From Psychromonas ingrahamii 37 (GTDB lineage: Bacteria; Pseudomonadota; Gammaproteobacteria; Enterobacterales; Psychromonadaceae): a stretch of DNA of 64,000 bases. The stretch lies in the NCBI RefSeq assembly GCF_000015285.1, contig NC_008709.1, positions 2,232,001 through 2,296,000 of the forward strand. The letters are read 5' to 3'. Within the stretch, counting starts at the first letter, position 1; every line of letters starts with the position of its first letter. The position numbers and the translations under genes were made by a program. Under the pieces are notes generated by a model. That model was given only the letters and a program-made list of their open reading frames with translations, made no database searches and was not told the origin of the DNA. This document shows positions 37,294-46,828 of the stretch, in pieces.

Positions 37294-39900
37294 TTAAACC
37301 TCTTCCTTTGATGACTCGATAAAATCTTGCGCAAAGCGCTGCAGAATACCGCCCGCTTCGTAAATTGATACCTCTTCTTCGGTATCTAATCGGCATTTGA
37401 CCTCAACATTAATCGTTTCACCACTGGGGCGATTGATGATTAAGGTTAACAGGGCACCGGGTGTCGGCTTGCCAATTACATCAAAGGTTTCAGTGCCGTC
37501 AATGGCATAAGTATGGCGATTTTCAGCATTAATAAATTCAACTGGCAGAACCCCCATCCCCACAAGGTTAGTACGGTGGATACGTTCAAAACCTTCAGCA
37601 ACAATGACTTCAACGCCGGCGAGTCGGACGCCTTTTGCTGCCCAGTCACGTGATGATCCCTGACCGTAATCTGCACCTGCGACAATGATCAACGGCTGTT
37701 TACGTGCCATATAAATTTCAATCGCTTCCCACATGCGCATTACATTGCCTTCGGGCTCAACGCGGGCAAGTGAGCCTTGCTGAATCTCGCCATCTTTTTT
37801 GACCATTTCATTAAACAGCTTAGGGTTGGCAAAGGTAGCTCGTTGTGCCGTTAAGTGATCGCCCCGATGGGTTGCATAGGAATTAAAGTCAACTTCCGGT
37901 AAGCCCATTTTATCAAGGTATGCCCCAGCTGCACTGTCTAACATAATGGCATTCGACGGGGATAAATGATCCGTTGTAATATTGTCACCAAGTACTGCCA
38001 AGGGACGCATATTTTTTAGTGTCCGTTCGCCGGCTAATGCACCTGACCAATAGGGAGGACGGCGGATATAAGTACTTTCCGGGCGCCAGTCATAAACGGG
38101 ACTGATTTTTTCAAGTTCTTCGTCGTAATCAACTTTAATGTCAAACATTGGCTCATAAACGGCTTTAAATTGAGCAGGTTTTACACACTGGGTAATTATC
38201 TCATCAATTTCAGCATCGCTTGGCCAAATATCTTTAAGGGTGATCTTGTTGCCATCAGGATCAATGCCCAGCGCATCATTTTCAATATCAAAGCGAATGG
38301 TACCGGCAATGGCATAAGCCACAACTAACGGAGGTGATGCAATAAAAGCTTGTTTAGCGTAAGGGTGAATACGACCGTCAAAGTTACGGTTACCCGAGAG
38401 CACCGCCGTAGTATAAAGATCGCGCTCAATGACTTCTTCCTGAATTTTTGGATCCAATGCACCACTCATGCCGTTACAAGTTGTACAGGCAAAGCCGACA
38501 ATGCCAAAACCAAGCTCTTCCAGTTCAGTTAATAAATTAGCTTCTTCAAGGTAAAGCTGAACGGTTTTTGAGCCTGGGGCCAGTGATGTTTTAACCCAAG
38601 GTTTACGGGTTAAACCCAGTTTGTTGGCATTTCTTGCAACTAATGCTGCTGCAATCACATTACGCGGGTTAGAGGTATTAGTGCAGCTGGTGATAGCGGC
38701 AATAATACAGGCGCCGTCTGGCATTTTGCCGGCTTCGTTTTCGACTACGCCGGAGATGCCTTTTGCGGCAAGATCGGCGGTTGAAACGCGTCGGTGCGGG
38801 TTTGATGGCCCGGCAATATTACGGCCTACAGCAGACAGATCAAAATCGATCACCCGTTCATATTCAGCATTAACTAAATCATCTGCCCACAGACCGGTTT
38901 GTTTGGCATAGTTTTCAACTAATTCAACTTGTTTTTCATCACGGCCGGTTAATTTTAAGTACTCAATGGTATTTTTATCGATATAAAACATGCCCGCCGA
39001 GGCACCAAATTCCGGGGTCATATTGGAGATAGTAGCACGATCGCCCAGGGTTAAATTGGCCGCGCCTTCACCATAGAATTCCAGGTAACAGGAGACCACT
39101 TTTTGATTACGTAAAAATTCGGTAATGGCCAATACAATATCGGTTGCGGTAATACCTTCCTGGCGTTTGCCAAAAAGATGCACCCCAACAATGTCCGGCA
39201 TACGCATATAGGATGCGCGGCCTAACATCACACTTTCAGCTTCTAATCCGCCGACACCCAAGGCTAGTACGCCTAACGCATCAACATGCGGGGTATGGCT
39301 GTCTGTCCCCACTAAGGTATCAGGAAAGGCGACACCCTCGCGACTCTGAATAACCGGAGACATTTTTTCCAGATTGATTTGATGCATAATGCCGTTACCG
39401 GGCGGGATCACTTCCACATTTTCAAAGGCAGTTTTAGTCCAATTAATAAAATGAAAGCGATCATCATTACGTCTGTCTTCAATCTCTCGATTTAATTCAA
39501 AGGCGTCTTTTTCAAAGCCCGCATGTTCAACGGCCAGAGAGTGATCCACAATCAGTTGGGTTGGTACAACGGGATTAACTTTAGCGGGATCGCCACCTTT
39601 TAGTGCGATTGCATCGCGTAATCCGGCTAAATCAACTAACGCGGTTTGCCCCAAAATATCATGACAAACAACACGGGCAGGATACCAGGGAAAATCTAAA
39701 TCCTGTTTACGCTCAATTAGTTGATTCAGTGAATCGACTAATTTATCAGGTGCACAGCGGCGTACTAAATTTTCAGCGAACACGCGTGAAGTATAAGGTA
39801 ATTTTTCATAGGCACCTTTTTTGATATTGTTAACGGCTTCACGCGTATCAAAATAGTCTAAGCTTGTACCCGGTAAGGGTTTACGGTAATTATCATTCAT
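37294..39900 (-). CDS. acnD: Fe/S-dependent 2-methylcitrate dehydratase
   Basis: 868 residues, full length. Aconitase family with 4Fe-4S cysteines in ITSCTNTSNP and GFACTTCNGMSG; other conserved blocks are GTDSHTPHVDALGVLALGVGG and GADYGQGSSRDWAAKG. It dehydrates 2-methylcitrate in the methylcitrate cycle. Located between prpC and prpF, which distinguishes it from housekeeping aconitase. It lies 21 nt after prpC. Confidence 0.96.
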   Translation of the reverse strand: MNDNYRKPLPGTSLDYFDTREAVNNIKKGAYEKLPYTSRVFAENLVRRCAPDKLVDSLNQLIERKQDLDFPWYPARVVCHDILGQTALVDLAGLRDAIALKGGDPAKVNPVVPTQLIVDHSLAVEHAGFEKDAFELNREIEDRRNDDRFHFINWTKTAFENVEVIPPGNGIMHQINLEKMSPVIQSREGVAFPDTLVGTDSHTPHVDALGVLALGVGGLEAESVMLGRASYMRMPDIVGVHLFGKRQEGITATDIVLAITEFLRNQKVVSCYLEFYGEGAANLTLGDRATISNMTPEFGASAGMFYIDKNTIEYLKLTGRDEKQVELVENYAKQTGLWADDLVNAEYERVIDFDLSAVGRNIAGPSNPHRRVSTADLAAKGISGVVENEAGKMPDGACIIAAITSCTNTSNPRNVIAAALVARNANKLGLTRKPWVKTSLAPGSKTVQLYLEEANLLTELEELGFGIVGFACTTCNGMSGALDPKIQEEVIERDLYTTAVLSGNRNFDGRIHPYAKQAFIASPPLVVAYAIAGTIRFDIENDALGIDPDGNKITLKDIWPSDAEIDEIITQCVKPAQFKAVYEPMFDIKVDYDEELEKISPVYDWRPESTYIRRPPYWSGALAGERTLKNMRPLAVLGDNITTDHLSPSNAIMLDSAAGAYLDKMGLPEVDFNSYATHRGDHLTAQRATFANPKLFNEMVKKDGEIQQGSLARVEPEGNVMRMWEAIEIYMARKQPLIIVAGADYGQGSSRDWAAKGVRLAGVEVIVAEGFERIHRTNLVGMGVLPVEFINAENRHTYAIDGTETFDVIGKPTPGALLTLIINRPSGETINVEVKCRLDTEEEVSIYEAGGILQRFAQDFIESSKEEV

Positions 39901-39921
39901 AATTTATTCCTGCTTTACTGA

Positions 39922-41052
39922 TTATGCTTCACGTTCAGCGATGGCGATGACCTTACGCGGTGCGCTACCGGTATAATCTGCACTTGGGCGAATAATACGG
40001 TTATTGGCACGTTGTTCCATCACATGTGCAGCCCAACCGGTTAAGCGTGAACAGACAAAAATTGGCGTAAACAGTTTAGTTGGAATACCCATGTAGTTAT
40101 AGGTTGAAGCATGGAAGAAATCGGCATTACAAAATAATTTTTTGGTATCCCACATAAATTCTTCACAGGCAACCGAGATATCATATAAAGAAGTGTCACC
40201 ATTTTCTTTTGCCAGTTTTTCTGACCATTTTTTAATAATAATGTTACGCGGATCAGAGGTTTTGTAGATAGCATGACCAAAGCCCATGATTTTTTCTTTG
40301 CGTTCCAGCATTAATCCCATTTTCTCTTTAGCATCTTCCGGTGAAGTGAATTTTTCAATCATATCCATGGCTGCTTCATTTGCACCGCCATGTAATGGAC
40401 CACGCAGGGTACCAATGGCACCTGTGGTACAGGAGAACATATCTGATAACGTTGATGCACAAACACGCGCCGTAAAGGTAGAGGCATTAAACTCATGCTC
40501 TGCATATAAAATTAATGATACATCCATTACGCGCTGATGTTGTAACGAGGCTGTTTCACCCTTTAATAATTTCAGAAAGTGTCCGCCAAGTGTCGGCTGA
40601 TCGGTCTGACAATCGATTTCAACACCATCGTGAGAATATCTGTACCAGTAGCACATGATCGCAGGAAATGCTGCCAGCAATCTGTTTGAAGCCCGCTTTT
40701 GCTCGGAAAAATCAGCCTCAGGTTCAAGATTGCCTAAAAAAGAACAACCTGTTCTCATCACATCCATCGGGTGTGAATTGGCAGGAATAAGCTTTAACAC
40801 TTCCTTTAAAGCTTGCGGTAAATCACGCAGCGTATTGAGCTCTGTTTTATAACTATCAAGCTGTTGCTGCGTCGGTAATTCGCCATTAAATAACAAATAA
40901 GCAACTTCTTCAAAAGTAACATTCTCTGCAAGATCTGCAATATCGTAACCACAATAGGTTAAGCCACTACCGGATTGCCCAACAGTACATAATGTTGTTT
41001 CACCTGCGCTTTGTCCACGAAGACCTGCACCGCCCGCTTTTTTATTGCTCAT
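39922..41052 (-). CDS. prpC: 2-methylcitrate synthase
   Basis: 376 residues. Citrate synthase family: LYAEHEFNASTFTARV, GPLHGGANEAAMDMI and MGFGHAIYKTSDPRN carry the catalytic histidines, and RNNRIIRPSADYTG is the C-terminal arginine region. It condenses propionyl-CoA with oxaloacetate. The short form (about 375 residues) and the operon position mark it as PrpC, not GltA. 58 nt separate it from prpB. Confidence 0.96.
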   Translation of the reverse strand: MSNKKAGGAGLRGQSAGETTLCTVGQSGSGLTYCGYDIADLAENVTFEEVAYLLFNGELPTQQQLDSYKTELNTLRDLPQALKEVLKLIPANSHPMDVMRTGCSFLGNLEPEADFSEQKRASNRLLAAFPAIMCYWYRYSHDGVEIDCQTDQPTLGGHFLKLLKGETASLQHQRVMDVSLILYAEHEFNASTFTARVCASTLSDMFSCTTGAIGTLRGPLHGGANEAAMDMIEKFTSPEDAKEKMGLMLERKEKIMGFGHAIYKTSDPRNIIIKKWSEKLAKENGDTSLYDISVACEEFMWDTKKLFCNADFFHASTYNYMGIPTKLFTPIFVCSRLTGWAAHVMEQRANNRIIRPSADYTGSAPRKVIAIAEREA

Positions 41053-41110
41053 ATACTTTCCTTATATTTATTAAATTTTTAATTGAATTTATTGTCAAGA
41101 TGACTCAACG

Positions 41111-41989
41111 TTACTTGTTTTTTTGATCGGCAAATAATTCGTCAAGTTTTTGCTCGTAATCGTGGTAGCCGAGGTATTTGTATAGCTCCATTCGTGTCTG
41201 CATCGTATCGACCACTGCTTTTTGATCACCATCGACAAGTATGGTTTTATAAACTGATTCAGCGGCTTTATTCATGGCTCTGAAAGCGGAAAGAGGATAG
41301 AGCACCATTGCGCAGCCCCATTCGCCGAGTTGTTTTTTATTCCATAATTCGGTTTCACCAAATTCTGTGATATTGGCAAGAATAGGCACATTCAAGGCTC
41401 TCGAAAATGCACGGTAGTGCGCTTCCGTTTTGATGGCTTCAGCAAAAATACCATCAGCGCCGGCTGCAACATAGGCTTGTGCGCGTGCAATGGCAGATTC
41501 TAAGCCTTCCTGGGCGAAGGAGTCGGTGCGTGCCATAATAAAAAAGTCGCTGTCGATACGTGCATCCACTGCAGCCTTGATGCGATCTGCCATTTCCTGT
41601 GTGGAAACAATCTCTTTATTAGGGCGGTGACCGCAACGTTTTTGGGACACTTGATCTTCAATATGTACAGCTGCCGCGCCGGCTTTTTCCATATCGCGAA
41701 CAGTTTTAGCAATATTAAAAGCGCCTCCCCATCCGGTATCGATATCAACCAGTAAAGGTAAAGCAGATGCGGATGTAATACGCTGCACATCAGCAATAAC
41801 ATCGTTTAATGAGGTCATGCCCAAATCAGGTAAACCATAAGAAGCATTGGCGACACCTCCACCAGACAGATAAATGGCCTGATGACCAAGTTGCTCTGCC
41901 ATCATGGCGCAGTAAGGATTGATGGTGCCAACTATCTGCAGCGGTTTATTATTGATAAGTGCTTGTCTGAATTTTTTACCTGGCGTCAT
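41111..41989 (-). CDS. prpB: 2-methylisocitrate lyase
   Basis: 292 residues. PEP mutase/isocitrate lyase family: [18 protein letters not shown] provides metal-binding aspartates, and the catalytic loop is [14 protein letters not shown] with KRCGH. It splits 2-methylisocitrate to pyruvate and succinate. Its ATG overlaps an upstream gntR-tail copy as TAATG. The first 16 codons lie within a 130-bp tandem triplication, so two decoy start copies exist upstream. Confidence 0.96.
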   Translation of the reverse strand: MTPGKKFRQALINNKPLQIVGTINPYCAMMAEQLGHQAIYLSGGGVANASYGLPDLGMTSLNDVIADVQRITSASALPLLVDIDTGWGGAFNIAKTVRDMEKAGAAAVHIEDQVSQKRCGHRPNKEIVSTQEMADRIKAAVDARIDSDFFIMARTDSFAQEGLESAIARAQAYVAAGADGIFAEAIKTEAHYRAFSRALNVPILANITEFGETELWNKKQLGEWGCAMVLYPLSAFRAMNKAAESVYKTILVDGDQKAVVDTMQTRMELYKYLGYHDYEQKLDELFADQKNK

Positions 41990-42329
41990 TAGTTTTTTCC
42001 TTCTTCTATCAGTTGGTTTTCGATTAATTCCGGACTGCGTTTGACATGCCAGCGCATTAACATTTCAACAGCGGTTTATTATTGATAAGTGCTTGTCTGA
42101 ATTTTTTACCTGGCGTCATTAGTTTTTTCCTTCTTCTATCAGTTGGTTTTCGATTAATTCCGGGCTGCGTTTGACATGCCAGCGCATTAACATTTCAGCA
42201 GCGGTTTATTATTGATAAGTGCTTGTCTGAATTTTTTACCTGGCGTCATTAGTTTTTTCCTTCTTCTATCAGTTGGTTTTCGATTAATTCCCGGCTGCGT
42301 TTGATATGCCGGCGCATTAACATTTCGGC
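41941..42329 (-). repeat. 130-bp tandem triplication across the gntR-prpB junction
   Basis: Copies begin at 41941, 42071 and 42201, a constant period of 130 bp. Each copy holds (minus strand) the last ~26 codons of gntR, a TAATG stop/start overlap and the first ~16 codons of prpB. About the first 100 bp are identical in all three; differences cluster at the gntR-tail end (for example GGACT/GGGCT/CGGCT). The two extra copies generate 20-codon ORFs starting [17 protein letters not shown] and ending LKC. Confidence 0.95.
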
Positions 42330-42962
42330 AAGTTCAGCATCGCGTTCTTTGATTGCGGTGAGTATATGAAAATGTTCGTTAAGGGCGAGTGTCGGGCGTG
42401 ACTGCGTACTGGGTGACTGGTAACGGTACATGCGCAGCAGGTGATATAACTCATTACATAATAAAGTGATCAGTTTGCTATTGCGGCTGGCTTTAATAAT
42501 TTGGTAATGAAAATCAAAATCACCGTGTTGATGAAAATAGGAAGCCCCGTCCACCTGTTCAATATGCTCTTGATGCTGCTCTAATAACATTTCTAAACCT
42601 GCAATTTCCTGCTCGGTAATATGTTTGCAGGCAAGGTTGGCAGCCATTCCTTCCAGCGCTTCTCTTACCGCATAAATTTCAATTAATTTTTCCTGGCTTA
42701 AGGTGGCAACCCGGGTACCTACATGGGGAATTCGTTCAACTAAATTAAGCGCCTCAATACGCATCATTGCTTCACGAAGCGGACCGCGACTGACATTAAA
42801 AAAACGGGCAAGTTCCGTTTCTGATATTTTGCTTCCAGGGCTATATTCACCACTTACGATAGCTTCAATCAGCTGTTCAGTTAAGTTTTCTGATTTTGTT
42901 TGTTCTTTTATTTCTATGCTCTGATTCATCGCGTTGTCTACAATTTGTGAGGTAGAAGTCAA
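42249..42962 (-). CDS. prpR: GntR-family (FadR/FCD) repressor of the prp operon
   Basis: 237 residues if started at TTG 42962 (AAGGGA close upstream), or 226 from ATG 42929, which has no clear ribosome site. The winged helix (about 25-90) has GEYSPGSKISETELARFFNVSRGPLREAM; the FCD ligand domain has EIYAVREALEGMAA, HGDFDFHYQIIKAS and NEHFHILTAIKERD with likely metal/ligand histidines. It is first gene of prpR-prpB-prpC-acnD-prpF-prpE, so the operon should be autoregulated. By family and context it senses a methylcitrate-cycle intermediate; this is inference. Two operator-like palindromes lie at 42933 and 42995. Confidence 0.9.
   Translation of the reverse strand: MTSTSQIVDNAMNQSIEIKEQTKSENLTEQLIEAIVSGEYSPGSKISETELARFFNVSRGPLREAMMRIEALNLVERIPHVGTRVATLSQEKLIEIYAVREALEGMAANLACKHITEQEIAGLEMLLEQHQEHIEQVDGASYFHQHGDFDFHYQIIKASRNSKLITLLCNELYHLLRMYRYQSPSTQSRPTLALNEHFHILTAIKERDAELAEMLMRRHIKRSRELIENQLIEEGKN
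42933..42944. promoter_or_regulatory. Second PrpR operator-like site
   Basis: GTTGTCTACAAT resembles the perfect palindrome at 42995 with two mismatches. It lies between the TTG and ATG candidate starts of gntR, which favours the ATG start if it is a true operator. Confidence 0.5.
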
Positions 42963-42994
42963 TAATCCCTTTTTTTTAGCCTTAAATCAACATC

Positions 42995-43006
42995 ATTGTC
43001 GACAAT
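42995..43006. promoter_or_regulatory. ATTGTCGACAAT operator for the prp operon
   Basis: A perfect 12-bp palindrome 33 nt upstream of the TTG start. GntR/FCD regulators bind short palindromes of this kind with a TTGTNNACAA core. Probably the autoregulatory site of the operon. Confidence 0.65.
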
Positions 43007-43065
43007 CAGGATTTTTTGATTGTTTCAATCTTAAATTTCCCACCAAGATCACAAATTTTACAGAT

Positions 43066-43095
43066 AAAAAAACAGCGCATCTGCGCTGTTTTTTT
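43066..43095. terminator. Strong bidirectional terminator
   Basis: AACAGCGCA pairs with TGCGCTGTT (43071-43079 with 43082-43090), flanked by A and T runs on both sides. It terminates tctCBA (minus strand) before the prp operon promoter. Confidence 0.85.
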
Positions 43096-43165
43096 ATAGT
43101 CATTATTTTATGTTACTGGGTTAGCTAACTTAACGCGGTTATAAAATATGAAGATAACCTTCTGT

Positions 43166-44695
43166 TTAGTTATTCTCCTGCATTTTCATTGGGCGATTAC
43201 GATATCTGTTAAAGGCCATTAACAGAAGCGGAGTGACAATCACTAATACTGCCGTCGCGGTGAAAGCCAGGGTGATTGGACGTTCCCATAAAAAGCTTAA
43301 TTGACCGTCACTTAACATCAGGGATCGGCGCAGATTTTCTTCCATTAAGCCCCCTAAAATAAAGCCTAATAATAAAGGCGCCAGCGGGAAATTTGCCAGG
43401 CGCAGAAATATGGCAACAATCGCAACCGCAATCATAATAAAGACGTCCATGGTATTAAAGGAAACCAGATAGACACCCGTTATCGAAAAGAAGATAATCA
43501 TCGGTAACAATACGGTTCTTGGCACGGCAAGCAATTTGGATATATATGGAATCAAAGGTAAATTTAACACCATTAAAACAATATTACCGACATACATGGA
43601 AATGATAACCGACCAGAAAATTTCAGGGTTGTCGATGTAAAGTCTTGGGCCTGGTTGTACACCGTATGAGATCAGTGCGCCTAACATAATCGCAGTAGTC
43701 CCCGATCCTGGAATACCCAGGGTTAAAAGTGGCACAAATGAACCGCTTGATGCTGCATTATTGGGAGATTCCGGCGCGACTAAACCACGCATACTGCCTT
43801 TACCAAACTCTTCACGTTTATCTTTGGGCGCAATATTTCGTTCCAAGCCGTAACTTAAAAATGCAGCAATAGTCGCGCCGGCACCGGGAAGTACGCCAAC
43901 AAAAAAACCAAGAATAGAAGAGCGAATTGAAACAGGTGCTAATTCTTTAAATTCTTCTTTGGTCACTTTCATACTGCCAAGGTCTTTAATTGAGCTTTGC
44001 TCTTCTGTTGATTTATCCTCCGGTTTTAAAATACCCATCAGGGTTTCACCCAGTGCAAAGGTCGCCATCGCCAGTAATAAAAAACTAAAGCCATCCAATA
44101 AGTCAGTCAAGCCAAAGGTAAAACGCGGTACGCCTATCCCTTTGTCAATACCTACTGTGGCCAGTATTAACCCTAAAATAGTCATCATCCAGGCTTTAAG
44201 TACTTGTCCCTTACCGGCAAAAGCGGCAACCGCTGATAATCCGACCAGCATTAAGGCAAAATAATCCGTTGACTGAAAACTCAAGGAAACCTTGGCTAAC
44301 GCGGGTGCTGCGATTAAGAGCATAATGGCTGATAAGGTGCCTCCGGTAAATGAAGCGTATGCCGCGAGTGCTAAGGCCTTACCGGCCTGACCTTTTTGGG
44401 CCATAGGGTAACCATCAAAGGCGGTGACTACGGTTGAAGAGCACCCCGGTGCGTTAATTAATATTGAAGAGGTTGAACCGCCAAAGACAGCACCATAATA
44501 AACACCTGCCATTAAAATCATGCCCGATGAAGGCTCTAAACCATAGGTAATAGGGATCATAAGGGCAATCGCTGAAATAGGACCCAGGCCAGGTAACATG
44601 CCGATAAAAGTGCCGACAAAACAGCCGATAACGACCATCATTAGGTTGGTTGGTAACATAACTGTATATAAGCCAGCTAAAATTCCATCGATCAT
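43166..44695 (-). CDS. tctA: Tripartite tricarboxylate transporter, large membrane subunit TctA
   Basis: 509 residues with about 11-12 transmembrane helices. TctA signatures are the N-terminal GTFIGMLPGLGPISAIALMIP and the internal repeat FFVGVLPGAGATIAAFLSYG, plus APESPNNAASSGSFVPLLTLGIPGSG. It forms the channel part of a Na+-driven, binding-protein-dependent carrier. Last gene of tctC-tctB-tctA, 10 nt after tctB. Confidence 0.95.
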   Translation of the reverse strand: MIDGILAGLYTVMLPTNLMMVVIGCFVGTFIGMLPGLGPISAIALMIPITYGLEPSSGMILMAGVYYGAVFGGSTSSILINAPGCSSTVVTAFDGYPMAQKGQAGKALALAAYASFTGGTLSAIMLLIAAPALAKVSLSFQSTDYFALMLVGLSAVAAFAGKGQVLKAWMMTILGLILATVGIDKGIGVPRFTFGLTDLLDGFSFLLLAMATFALGETLMGILKPEDKSTEEQSSIKDLGSMKVTKEEFKELAPVSIRSSILGFFVGVLPGAGATIAAFLSYGLERNIAPKDKREEFGKGSMRGLVAPESPNNAASSGSFVPLLTLGIPGSGTTAIMLGALISYGVQPGPRLYIDNPEIFWSVIISMYVGNIVLMVLNLPLIPYISKLLAVPRTVLLPMIIFFSITGVYLVSFNTMDVFIMIAVAIVAIFLRLANFPLAPLLLGFILGGLMEENLRRSLMLSDGQLSFLWERPITLAFTATAVLVIVTPLLLMAFNRYRNRPMKMQENN

Positions 44696-44705
44696 AAAAT
44701 TTCTC

Positions 44706-45185
44706 CTAAAGACTTAAGAACAGGTAACCCGGTTCAAGGTAAATGTCCAGACCCTTGGTTAACAACAGCCAAAAAGCAGTAACGAAGGGGAATGAAGCAC
44801 CCAATAAAACTGATTTTCTGCGCTCGCCTAAAACCCAAAAACCGGCTAATAAAAATAAACTGGTTGCTAAGATAAAACCTACCCAGGTTAAACCAAAACC
44901 GTATGCCGTCATTAACAGGATAAAAGTAATTAATAACCGCCAATCAAAATCAAGCGTTGCGCCGCTTTTTTCATTGGGCTGTGCCGTCACAATTAATAAC
45001 AGTGATAATAAAACACCAGCACTTGTTAACATCCATGGCAATGTGCGGGCAGTAAAGGGGGCATATTCATCACCAGGATAAGAGGGAATGAGGGTTGTCT
45101 GGTAACCGTAAGTTAGGCAAAAAATCAAAAAGATTAATCCACCTACGCGATCACGACATAATAGAGAAGCAGAATTTAACTTCAT
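44706..45185 (-). CDS. tctB: Tripartite tricarboxylate transporter, small membrane subunit TctB
   Basis: 159 residues with four predicted transmembrane helices: one near the N-terminus, then LPWMLTSAGVLLSLLLI, LLITFILLMTAYGFGLTWVGFILATSLF and a last pair. It matches TctB in size, topology and position between tctC and tctA. The 151-nt gap to tctC is non-coding. Confidence 0.9.
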   Translation of the reverse strand: MKLNSASLLCRDRVGGLIFLIFCLTYGYQTTLIPSYPGDEYAPFTARTLPWMLTSAGVLLSLLLIVTAQPNEKSGATLDFDWRLLITFILLMTAYGFGLTWVGFILATSLFLLAGFWVLGERRKSVLLGASFPFVTAFWLLLTKGLDIYLEPGYLFLSL

Positions 45186-45336
45186 GGAATACTCCAGAGT
45201 CTGTAAAATGAGAAATAACCATCGAAGGCAATTATTAGTTGACGGTTATTGATAAAAAATGCGTTTAATTGAAGTTATCCAGCAAGGTATTTTTAATGGC
45301 ATCAGCCAATACCCTGCGGGATAAACGCTTAGCAGA

Positions 45337-46317
45337 TTATTTTAAGAATCCGAGTTCGCGCATCAGGTCGCCCATCTGTAATTCCTGCTCTTCTAAAAAT
45401 GCGTAGAAGTCTTGATCATTTTTATAGTTATCAATCCAACCATTACGGTCACGAACGGTAGCCCATTGGTCAGTTTTATACATGGCGGTGAAGGTTTTAT
45501 CCCATTCAGCCAGTTTTTCTTTACTTGCACCCGGGGCTGCAAAGAAACCGCGCCAGTTAGCAAAAACAGTATTATTACCCATTTCAGTCAAAGTGGGGAC
45601 ATTTGGCGCAGCCGCCAGACGTCCAGGTGCAGTGATCGCAAGAATACGAACCAGACCGCTTTTTGACATTTCTAATACTTCACCGAGGCCCGTTGACAAA
45701 AGAGGTGTTTCGCCAGAAAGTAGCCCTGCCATTGCTTTACCACCGGCATCATAGGCAATGTAACGTACTTCACGAGGGTTAAAACCTTCCCCTTTGAATA
45801 CGGCTGCCGCGACGAGATGATCCATACTGCCGCGTGCAGATCCTCCGCCAATTTTTACGCTTTTAGGATCCTTTTTAAAATCGGCAACAACTTGTTGCCA
45901 GTCGGTATATTTTGAATCCGCAGCCACAACAATCGCGCCATAATCAGCAATTGTTGACGCCACAGGGGTTAAATCACGAAAAGAATTGGGGAAAATGCCC
46001 GTAAGAGAACGGATAACAATTGGCGTAGAGTTAACCATTAAAGTATCCTCCTGACGTTCTGCTGTTTCAATTAAATGTGCAATCGCCTTGCCGCCTCCGC
46101 CGCCAGAAAGGTTCTGGTAGGAGACCTGATCAACTAAGTCTTCTTTCATTAAGACATCACCGGTGCCACGCGCTGTCATGTCCCAACCTCCACCGGCCCC
46201 CCCGGGGATAATAAAGTGTATTTCAGCTAAGTCAGCGGCCAATGCCGCAGTTGATAGCGTGGCAATACTTGCAGCTATGATTGAATAGGAAAGACATTTT
46301 TTAATATTATTGAGCAT
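45337..46317 (-). CDS. tctC: Tripartite tricarboxylate transporter substrate-binding protein TctC
   Basis: 326 residues with a Sec signal peptide cleaved after about residue 27 (STAALAADLAEIHFIIPGG). It has the Bug/TctC family pattern: IPGGAGGGWDMTARGTG in the ligand pocket, then GKAIAHLIE, GGGSARGSMDHLV and RYIAYDAGGKAMAGLLSGE. Periplasmic binder of a tricarboxylate or similar acid. The neighbouring methylcitrate operon hints at citrate-like or tricarballylate-like ligands, not proven. First gene of tctCBA. Confidence 0.93.
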   Translation of the reverse strand: MLNNIKKCLSYSIIAASIATLSTAALAADLAEIHFIIPGGAGGGWDMTARGTGDVLMKEDLVDQVSYQNLSGGGGGKAIAHLIETAERQEDTLMVNSTPIVIRSLTGIFPNSFRDLTPVASTIADYGAIVVAADSKYTDWQQVVADFKKDPKSVKIGGGSARGSMDHLVAAAVFKGEGFNPREVRYIAYDAGGKAMAGLLSGETPLLSTGLGEVLEMSKSGLVRILAITAPGRLAAAPNVPTLTEMGNNTVFANWRGFFAAPGASKEKLAEWDKTFTAMYKTDQWATVRDRNGWIDNYKNDQDFYAFLEEQELQMGDLMRELGFLK

Positions 46318-46828
46318 AATAAATATTCCTTATTTTTTACTTAGAGTGTAATGACTGTAAGGGTTTATAACCTAGGGATTTTAAGATACAAAATTCAGCA
46401 TCAGTGCATGGCCGGGTTATATAAAAATCAACAACTTAAATCAGATTAACTTCTCAAAAGGATTCAGGTTGCAAGGATATTAGTCTTTACGAAGGGGAGT
46501 GACTAGTAATAGCAAATAATGGAAATTTAATATTTTAAATCTATTTTGTTCATAATGTTCATGGGTGCTTAAGCGCTTATTTATATGCAATTAGCCGAAT
46601 AATCATTAGCGGATAACAATCAGTAGAGTAACAAGGCGCAGAGGATAGTTTTTGTCGTAAGGAACTTTTTGTTATAAGGAAGAATGAATCGAGGTTAAAT
46701 TAATAAAGAGAGCGCTTAAATTAAAAGAAATCTGTTGTGCATAACATAACAGGTTAAGATTTTCTGAGAAAATATTAACCTGTTTGAATCTATATTTATT
46801 GTAAAACGGGAACAGCTTCAATTGCCTA
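46318..46828. other. Intergenic region: tct promoter side and an inverted repeat
   Basis: No gene is seen. It must contain the tctCBA promoter on the minus strand. A long inverted repeat at 46748-46784 (AACAGGTTAA with TTAACCTGTT, plus inner ATTTTC/GAAAAT) lies downstream of the HAD gene and may end its transcript. No second copy of the ATTGTCGACAAT operator is present, so tct is probably not directly under the prp regulator. Confidence 0.5.

Noticed and set aside
36098-37396. 432-codon version of prpF
   Set aside because: The extra 35 codons lie inside acnD, have no ribosome site and are not part of the family; ATG 37291 is used instead.
46606-46622. lac-operator-like word GCGGATAACAAT
   Set aside because: Half-site resemblance only; no LacI-type gene or sugar gene nearby, so treated as chance.
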